A stretch of 64,000 nucleotides of DNA from the NCBI GenBank assembly GCA_016721315.1, contig JADKIL010000003.1, positions 62,001 to 126,000 on the forward strand. Direction: 5' to 3'. The first letter of the stretch is position 1; each line of letters opens with the position of its first letter. Positions 58,890 through 64,000 of this stretch are shown in pieces. The stretch comes from Candidatus Villigracilis vicinus. Its GTDB lineage: Bacteria; Chloroflexota; Anaerolineae; Anaerolineales; Villigracilaceae. A program made the translations under genes and the position numbers. Below the pieces are notes generated by a model that was not told where the DNA came from, did not search any database, and was given only the letters and a program-made list of their open reading frames with translations.

Positions 58890-59456
58890 TTAGGCTGGGG
58901 GTGAGTCGGGCTTGTCTTTGTCAGGGTTATCAATATCGAGTGTATCAAGGAAGTCTTTGAAGACAGATAACCTGTCGCTCGCATCATCGGTCAGCGGAGG
59001 CGGCGGTTCTTTTCTTGCGGGTACGATCGTTTCAGGCATATCCTGATCGGGCTCCACCCCTGCTGACTCCATCACACTGGGATGCACCATGATGGGTGCA
59101 TGGGCGCGGGCTGCAATAGCGATCGCATCAGATGACCTTGAGTCAATGTGTATCTCACGTCCGTCGGCTTCAGCAACAATGTTGCCATAATAAATATCAT
59201 CTTGCAGTTTTACGATCTCCACACGGACGATGCGCGCATTGAATGCCTTGAACACATTCTTGAGCAGATCATGCGTCAGTGGACGAACCATCTCAACTTC
59301 CTGCAACGCTACTGTGATGGCTTCCGCTTCATACGGACCCACCCAGATGGTGAGATACCGTTCGGCATTCACCTGTTTCAATACAACCACGCGCTGGGGT
59401 GCCATTAAATGCACGCGGATGCTGTCTATGACTACTTCTACCATTCCAGACGACAT
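58890..59456 (-). CDS. Bifunctional nuclease family protein (DUF151/BFN)
   Basis: 188 residues from ATG 59456 (GGAG upstream). The BFN core is visible: VEVVIDSIRVHLMAPQRVVVLK, RYLTIWVGPYEAEAITVAL, RPLTHDLLKNVFKAFNARIVRVEIV and IDSRSSDAIAIAARAHAPI. Plant and bacterial members have DNase/RNase activity. The acidic C-terminal tail after residue 150 is Pro-rich and probably disordered. It leads the dnaB operon with a 14-nt gap. Confidence 0.9.
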   Translation of the reverse strand: MSSGMVEVVIDSIRVHLMAPQRVVVLKQVNAERYLTIWVGPYEAEAITVALQEVEMVRPLTHDLLKNVFKAFNARIVRVEIVKLQDDIYYGNIVAEADGREIHIDSRSSDAIAIAARAHAPIMVHPSVMESAGVEPDQDMPETIVPARKEPPPPLTDDASDRLSVFKDFLDTLDIDNPDKDKPDSPPA

Positions 59457-59618
59457 AGGAGACTCCAATGGACTTATTTTAGCATAAAGGCTGGGAGCAT
59501 GCCTCTGGATTTGCATAAGAGGAAGATATATTTTGAGGCGGACCGCAGACCATGGACAATGGAAGAACGTATTTATGGTCTGCGGTCTATCGTCCGTCGT
59601 CCAAACTCAAAATTGGGT

Positions 59619-59647
59619 TTGCATTTATCAGAAAACACGACTATAAT
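59619..59647 (+). promoter_or_regulatory. Promoter for tRNA-Pro
   Basis: TTGCAT (59619-59624), 17-bp spacer, TATAAT (59642-59647). Identical hexamers and spacing as at rho. Confidence 0.8.
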
Positions 59648-59662
59648 CTCGCTCGCTCATCT

Positions 59663-59737
59663 CGGGGCGTGGCGCAGCCCGGCTAGCGCACTTGCATGGG
59701 GTGCAAGGGGTCGGAGGTTCAAATCCTCTCGCCCCGA
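59663..59737 (+). tRNA. tRNA-Pro (anticodon GGG)
   Basis: Acceptor CGGGGCG pairs with CGCCCCG, discriminator A. The anticodon arm CTTGC-ATGGGGT-GCAAG gives anticodon GGG. T-arm GGAGGTTCAAATCCTC. CCA is not encoded. Confidence 0.95.
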
Positions 59738-60250
59738 CAGAGAGTACGAAAAACCGTCCTTGCCGGGGACGGTTTTATTTTTAACGTGTTTGAGCACTGT
59801 TCATGGTCGGAGGTTCCCCATCGAGGGACTGGCGCAAATTCCTCTCGCCCCGACAGAGAGTACGAAAAACCGTCCTTGCCGGGGACGGTTTTATTTTTAA
59901 CGTGTTTGAGCACTGTTCATGGTCGGAGGTTCCCCATCGAGGACTGGCGCAAATTCCTCTCGCCCCGACAGAGTACGAAAACCGTCCTTGCCGGGGACGG
60001 TTTTATTTTTAACGTGTTTGAGCACTGTTCATGGTCGGAGGTTCCCCATCGAGGGACTGGCGCAAATTCCTCTCGCCCCGACAGAGAGTACGAAAAACCG
60101 TCCTTGCCGGGGACGGTTTTATTTTTAATTAACGTGTTTGAGCACTGTTCATGGTCGGAGGTTCCCCATCGAGGGACTGGCGCAAATTCCTCTCGCCCCG
60201 ACAGAGAGTACGAAAAACCGTCCTTGCCGGGGACGGTTTTTATTTTTAAC
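59738..60250 (+). repeat. Tandem array of about 116-bp units after tRNA-Pro
   Basis: Five terminator hairpins (CCGTCC-TTGCCGG-GGACGG followed by TTTTATTTTT) alternate with four copies of a segment that holds a broken copy of the tRNA-Pro 3' end (TCGGAGGTTC, a 19-nt insertion, then AAATTCCTCTCGCCCCGACAG). Hairpins recur at intervals of 116, 112, 116 and 120 bp (59761, 59877, 59989, 60105, 60225). The first hairpin serves as the tRNA terminator. No gene is supported in 59738-60394. Confidence 0.9.
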
Positions 60251-60394
60251 ACTTACTTGTAACAAGGTTGTGCCTGTTGAGGGCGGTCTTATTTTTCAAG
60301 CAAAACAAAAAGATATCCAAGTACAAAAGTAAGCCTTTGCAATTTTGAATCTTCGAGATTTAATGGTCTACTTGCAGACTTGAAGAGATCTCTC

Positions 60395-60754
60395 ATGGAA
60401 TCAAACGAACCAATCGCCCCCACTCCTTCTACAAACCGACATTCGGTCATAAGCCTGATCCTTGGCATTGTAACCATCCTCCTTTTTTGTGGCGGCATGA
60501 TGCCGATCCCATTCACGGGTTTCATTTGCTTTCCGCCCAGTTTCCTGCTTGGGTTACTCGCGCTGATCTTTGGGTTGGTCTCCCTTAACTCCATTCGTAA
60601 AACCAATGAAGACGGTAAAGTCCATGCCTGGGCGGGCATTCTTAGCGGAGGATTCATCTTCCTTTGCCTCTTGTGTATGCTCATTGCCATCGTATCTCTT
60701 TTTTTCTTTGCGCCTGAGACAATGCAGCCGATCATCGAAGGGTATCAACTTTAA
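60395..60754 (+). CDS. DUF4190-type small membrane protein
   Basis: 119 residues from the ATG at 60395. A polar N-terminus is followed by three hydrophobic stretches (about 20-37, 44-65 and 82-108). The SLILGIVTILLFCGGMM start, GLLALIFGLVSLNSIRK and the GWAGILSGG-like repeat (WAGILSGG) match the DUF4190 pattern. Function unknown. It lies alone between the tandem array and the selenocysteine tRNA. Confidence 0.75.
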   Translation: MESNEPIAPTPSTNRHSVISLILGIVTILLFCGGMMPIPFTGFICFPPSFLLGLLALIFGLVSLNSIRKTNEDGKVHAWAGILSGGFIFLCLLCMLIAIVSLFFFAPETMQPIIEGYQL

Positions 60755-60830
60755 ATATTTTTTTACACACGGCTGCCAGAAATAAAACGGGGCAAAAGAC
60801 TTCCTCTCTCAGCCGCGCTTAACGTGCAAC

Positions 60831-60859
60831 TTGCCAATCATCCATGTCTCGGTTATCCT
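60831..60859 (+). promoter_or_regulatory. Promoter for the tRNA-Sec gene
   Basis: TTGCCA (60831-60836), a 17-bp spacer and TATCCT (60854-60859), 4 nt before the tRNA. Confidence 0.45.
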
Positions 60860-60863
60860 TGCC

Positions 60864-60963
60864 GGCGGGAGTGGTTAGGTCCCGGTGGGCTTCCTGGTCT
60901 TCAAAACCTGTGGCGGGTCGCGTTGCGGGTCGCGGTGGGTTCGACTCCCATCCACTCCCGCCT
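60864..60963 (+). tRNA. selC: Probable selenocysteine tRNA (anticodon TCA)
   Basis: An 8-bp acceptor (GGCGGGAG with CTCCCGCC), a 6-bp D-stem (AGGTCC with GGGCTT) around a 4-nt loop, anticodon loop CTTCAAA with TCA, a long variable arm (about 60911-60931) and T-arm TGGGTTCGACTCCCA. These are the hallmarks of bacterial tRNA-Sec. Oddities are a T-T mismatch in the anticodon stem and T at the discriminator position; CCA is not encoded. Confidence 0.75.
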
Positions 60964-61054
60964 ACAATTGGTAGGGGCGCCCCGCCCATTTGCTACGAAA
61001 CTTTTCAATAGCACAGACGGGTCGCCCCACCTTTTATTTATTATGGAGAAAGAC

Positions 61055-62239
61055 ATGTCGTTCCCCGAAACTGAAATCTTAAATCAACTCATCACACGCA
61101 TCTTGCGTATTGAAGATGTCACCAGTCTCGATCCGCATCAGCCGCCCGGTTTCTTGATGCGTTACCGGGGTCAATTACTGGATGAAGACAGCGCCTCTGC
61201 CTACGACCTTTTGGCAGACTTGCTCGCCCCCTACAACCTCTCACCTCACTTCCGTCTCGAAGATGGACGGCATATTATTTACCTTGCCCCCAAACAACCA
61301 GACCCAAAACCAGATAACATCTCCACAAATGTCATCCTCTTTGTGTTGACGGTGTTGAGCGTCATGCTGGCTGGCGTCCAAATTGACGGACCGCTCCCAA
61401 CAGATGTTTTGGGACAAATGCTCATCCTGGCAAAGAACATTTTCACGGGCTGGCCCTTTGCCCTTAGTCTTTTGGGGATTTTGCTTTCACACGAGCTTGG
61501 GCATTACTTTATGAGCCGTTATCACAAGACTCCAGCTACACTGCCTTATTTCATCCCCTTCCCCTTCAGCCCGTTGGGGACGATGGGCGCCGCTATTCTG
61601 ATGCGCGGCATCCCCAAGAACAAACGTGTACTTTTTGATATTGGCGTGGCAGGACCCATTGCAGGGCTGGTCGTGGCAATTCCTGTCCTGCTTTATGGAC
61701 TGACACTTTCCACTCTTGGCACTATCGACCCAAACCCCAATGGCTTTTTGGAAGGCAATTCACTCATTTATCTGCTTGCCAAGTTGGTTGTGTTCGGTCA
61801 GTTGCTGCCTGCCCCGGTGGAACCACAGGGCATTTTATACTGGCTGCAGTATTTCTTCACTGGTCGCCCCGTTCCATTTGGCGGGTTGGATGTATTCATT
61901 CATCCCGTGGCATTTGCGGGTTGGGCTGGCATTCTCGTCACGGCACTGAACCTTATCCCTGCCGGAACATTGGACGGCGGACATGTGGTTTATTCTCTAT
62001 TTGGCGAGAAGGCAAAGAAAGCGTTTCCTTATATAGTTGGTCTACTCATCGTCCTCGGCGTCTTTTGGAGCGGATGGTGGCTTTGGGCAGCCATGCTCTT
62101 CTGGCTCGGGCGCGTCAATGCACAGCCAATGGATCAGATCACAGAGCTCGATCCTGTTCGGCGCACCATTGCATATGCCATGATCGTTGTTTTCGTTCTG
62201 GTGCTCACCCCCGTCCCCTTCATGCTATTAGCTCCTTAA
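61055..62239 (+). CDS. Site-2 protease family membrane zinc peptidase (M50)
   Basis: 394 residues from the ATG at 61055, chosen for GGAG 7 nt upstream. A soluble N-terminal part of about 80 residues is followed by six to eight membrane helices. The zinc motif HELGH is at 146-150 and the second zinc region is NLIPAGTLDGGHVVYSLFG. The family cuts substrates within the membrane, as in sigma-factor or stress signalling; no anti-sigma partner is adjacent. Similar to the long-N-terminus S2P proteins of cyanobacteria and Chloroflexi. Confidence 0.92.
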   Translation: MSFPETEILNQLITRILRIEDVTSLDPHQPPGFLMRYRGQLLDEDSASAYDLLADLLAPYNLSPHFRLEDGRHIIYLAPKQPDPKPDNISTNVILFVLTVLSVMLAGVQIDGPLPTDVLGQMLILAKNIFTGWPFALSLLGILLSHELGHYFMSRYHKTPATLPYFIPFPFSPLGTMGAAILMRGIPKNKRVLFDIGVAGPIAGLVVAIPVLLYGLTLSTLGTIDPNPNGFLEGNSLIYLLAKLVVFGQLLPAPVEPQGILYWLQYFFTGRPVPFGGLDVFIHPVAFAGWAGILVTALNLIPAGTLDGGHVVYSLFGEKAKKAFPYIVGLLIVLGVFWSGWWLWAAMLFWLGRVNAQPMDQITELDPVRRTIAYAMIVVFVLVLTPVPFMLLAP

Positions 62240-62243
62240 CTCC

Positions 62244-63626
62244 ATGAAAAAAATTCTCCCTTTGTTTTTGGTTCTATCCATTATTCTCTCCGCCTGCAGC
62301 GCAACAGAAACGCCCGCCGGTGACACCAAGCCTGCTTCCACCAAGCAGGGCAACGAAACAGAAACAGTTTCAACGGAAGAATCAAGCGTCGAAACTGTGA
62401 GCAGGCTCGAGGTCGATATGGAGGCGTTGAAAGGGCTGGAACTCAGCGTCTGGACGCCGTGGTATGGCGTCGAGCAAGGGCTGTTCGAAACCTTCGTCAG
62501 TGAATTCAACACCAATAATGAATGGGGCATCAAGGTTACAGCGCAGAGTCAGATCAACTTCACAAATTTATATGAAGTGACCACCGCCTCGCTGCCAACA
62601 GAAGACCGACCAGACCTGGTGATCGCCCTGCCTGAACATGCGCAAAGCTGGTTCGCGGATGGCGTTACAACTGATCTAACCGAGTATGTGGAAGATCCTT
62701 TGTATGGGCTCAAAGCAGATGACATCCCATTTGCATTTTGGAGTCAGGATATTTCGGGCAAGGCGCGCGTGGCGGTTCCGGCACAACGCACAGCACAGGT
62801 GATGTTATGGAATCAAACCTGGGCGGATGAGCTGAATATCAATGTTGCGCCTGCTTCAGCGGATGCATTCCGTAGTCAGGCTTGTCGCGCACATACGGCA
62901 ATGGGCAAGGATGCCTTTGCCGAGAACGATGCCATGGGCGGCTGGATCGTGGATACCCAACCCATGACCGCCTACGCCTGGATGCTCTCGTTTGGCGGCG
63001 GCGTTTTAGAAGAAGGCAATTACCGCTTCCTTTCTCCCGATAATATTGATGCCTTCAAGTTCCTACGCGAGCTGTCCGAAGCCAATTGTGCCTGGCAGGG
63101 CGCGGCAGACCCGATCTCATCCTTTGCAAACCGCGAGGCATTATTCATTACCGTCAGCTTGAGCGACCTTCCCAACGTAACACGCGCCTTTGCCAGTGTA
63201 GAGAACCGTGACACGTGGGTGGTTCTGCCATTCCCCAATAAAAATGGCGGCTCGATCGCTGTTTATGGTTCATCGTACATCGTGATGAAGAGCACGCCCG
63301 AAGAACAATTGGCAGCCTGGCTGTTCGTGCGCTGGCTTTTGGATAATGAACAGGATGCCCGCTGGGTGGAAGCGACGCATCTCTTCCCGCTTCGCGAATC
63401 AACCGTAAACCTGCTCGGCGATTACGAGAAAAATCACCCTCAATGGAAGCAAGCTGTGGAGCTTCTCTCACAGGGTGAGTTGCAACCTCAACTGGGTTCA
63501 TGGCGTACAATTAAAGTAATGCTAGGCGATGGATTTGCACACATGTACCGTGTAAATGTACCCAGCGGACAGGTTGCAGCCATCCTTGCGCAGATGGAAA
63601 CGATGGCAAAAGATCTGAGCAAGTAA
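62244..63626 (+). CDS. ABC transporter solute-binding lipoprotein (sugar type, family 1)
   Basis: 460 residues. The signal peptide ends in the lipobox LSAC (about Cys16). After a Thr/Glu-rich linker comes the binding-protein domain: LELSVWTPWYGVEQGLFETFVSEFN, DLVIALPEHAQSWFADG, and the segment MLSFGGGVLEEGNYRF. It captures a sugar or oligosaccharide; the substrate is unknown. It begins 4 nt after the S2P gene. The downstream membrane gene is not a standard ABC permease, so the rest of the transporter may lie outside. Confidence 0.88.
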   Translation: MKKILPLFLVLSIILSACSATETPAGDTKPASTKQGNETETVSTEESSVETVSRLEVDMEALKGLELSVWTPWYGVEQGLFETFVSEFNTNNEWGIKVTAQSQINFTNLYEVTTASLPTEDRPDLVIALPEHAQSWFADGVTTDLTEYVEDPLYGLKADDIPFAFWSQDISGKARVAVPAQRTAQVMLWNQTWADELNINVAPASADAFRSQACRAHTAMGKDAFAENDAMGGWIVDTQPMTAYAWMLSFGGGVLEEGNYRFLSPDNIDAFKFLRELSEANCAWQGAADPISSFANREALFITVSLSDLPNVTRAFASVENRDTWVVLPFPNKNGGSIAVYGSSYIVMKSTPEEQLAAWLFVRWLLDNEQDARWVEATHLFPLRESTVNLLGDYEKNHPQWKQAVELLSQGELQPQLGSWRTIKVMLGDGFAHMYRVNVPSGQVAAILAQMETMAKDLSK

Positions 63627-63672
63627 CGGTAGAAATTTCGTCCATTGCTTATTATTAATGAAAGGAATACGC

Positions 63673-64000
63673 ATGGCAACTTCGGACTATAAAGCACGTC
63701 AGGTACGCGCAAAGACCAATGAAGTGTTCGAGTATGAGAACGACACGGAAAAACCCGGCAAACCTTTACATATTTTGATCCCCGGTGGGTTGATCGCGCT
63801 GGCAACGCTGGCATTGATCGTGTATATCATCTTCGTCACCTGGTTCGACCGTACGCTGGCGGAAGAAACCGGCACGTTCCTGTGCCTGCTCCTTGCACCT
63901 TTTTATGTGGGCGGGGTCTTCCTGTTCAGCTATGGGTATGAACTCTACAACATTCCGCGTGCCATTCGGTTAACAGCGATCATTGTATTCGTCACGCTTG
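63673..64000 (+). CDS. Membrane protein, truncated by the window edge
   Basis: 109 codons, still open at the last base. A polar N-terminus of about 30 residues (MATSDYKARQVRAKTNEVF) is followed by three hydrophobic segments (about 35-56, 66-85 and 97-109). AAAGGAATACGC precedes the ATG. It is not recognised; it may work with the preceding binding protein. Confidence 0.6.
   Translation, partial: MATSDYKARQVRAKTNEVFEYENDTEKPGKPLHILIPGGLIALATLALIVYIIFVTWFDRTLAEETGTFLCLLLAPFYVGGVFLFSYGYELYNIPRAIRLTAIIVFVTL

Noticed and set aside
59738..60250. CRISPR array
   Set aside because: The unit of about 116 bp is repeated in full with no unique spacers, and no cas genes are nearby.
59663..60250. Prophage or island integrated at tRNA-Pro
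   Set aside because: No integrase, phage or plasmid gene is present in the following 4 kb, and the repeats are tandem, not a pair flanking cargo.
59696..60262. 188-codon plus frame (and a 111-codon minus frame) through the tandem array
   Set aside because: The apparent repeats are the translation of tRNA-derived DNA and terminator hairpins. The frame begins inside tRNA-Pro and unit lengths (116, 112, 116, 120) are not multiples of three.
60824..61054. Long form of the site-2 protease starting at 60824
   Set aside because: The extension would translate the selenocysteine tRNA gene; GGAG upstream of ATG 61055 supports the shorter form.

Overview
The window looks like a chromosomal segment from a free-living bacterium of the phylum Chloroflexota, most probably class Anaerolineae. 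This is inferred from the gene set: an alternative complex III cluster, a sortase with an LPxTG motif in the same chain, a DnaB/DnaD/DnaC-type helicase module, many lipoproteins and no outer-membrane genes. No rRNA, plasmid, prophage, integrase or CRISPR array was seen. Four tRNA genes are present (Leu-CAG, Ser-GGA, Pro-GGG and a probable selenocysteine tRNA).

Layout. 1-8 kb: housekeeping genes (rho, an M23 peptidase, birA, a diguanylate cyclase, gyrA, tRNA-Leu). 8-12 kb: small genes, a GIY-YIG nuclease embedded in palindromic repeats, and etfBA. 12-18 kb: surface and secreted proteins, namely a seven-blade repeat protein fused to a sortase and two paralogous lipoproteins, followed by an RHH regulator with two clear operators. 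18-21 kb: two membrane proteins and tRNA-Ser. 21-28 kb: a respiratory alternative complex III operon on the minus strand. 28-50.5 kb: a long phosphate and polyphosphate block (phoB-phoR, STAS, ppx-CHAD-sixA-ppk, a GT-B glycosyltransferase-like gene, PHP, surE, manA, pstSCAB-arsC-phoU, a lone pstB, and a second pstS-pstCAB set). 50.6-54.2 kb: an NAD-salvage operon (NrtR-like regulator, nicotinamidase-like hydrolase, KptA/Tpt1 RNA 2'-phosphotransferase, nicotinate phosphoribosyltransferase). 54-59.5 kb: an FTR1-like permease and a replication module (dnaB, dnaD, tandem DnaC-like ATPase). 59.6-61 kb: tRNA-Pro followed by a 116-bp tandem array, then tRNA-Sec. 61-64 kb: a site-2 protease, an ABC substrate-binding lipoprotein and a truncated membrane gene.

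The most coherent signal is a local Pho regulon. Eight promoters between 28.6 and 40.7 kb carry direct repeats of TTAAC (or one-base variants) spaced exactly 11 bp apart, and in most of them the last repeat lies 15, 26 or 37 bp before the -10 box. They would connect phosphate sensing, high-affinity uptake, arsenate detoxification, polyphosphate turnover, phosphatases, a possible membrane-lipid glycosyltransferase and a new 35-residue membrane peptide. Other notable points are a KptA enzyme (which consumes NAD+) inside an NAD-salvage operon, a frameshift near the end of pncB, a sortase that carries its own LPKTG motif, an ACIII cluster lacking the second NrfD subunit, a poly-C tract inside a promoter, and repeated use of -10 boxes 6-10 nt before start codons (leaderless mRNAs).
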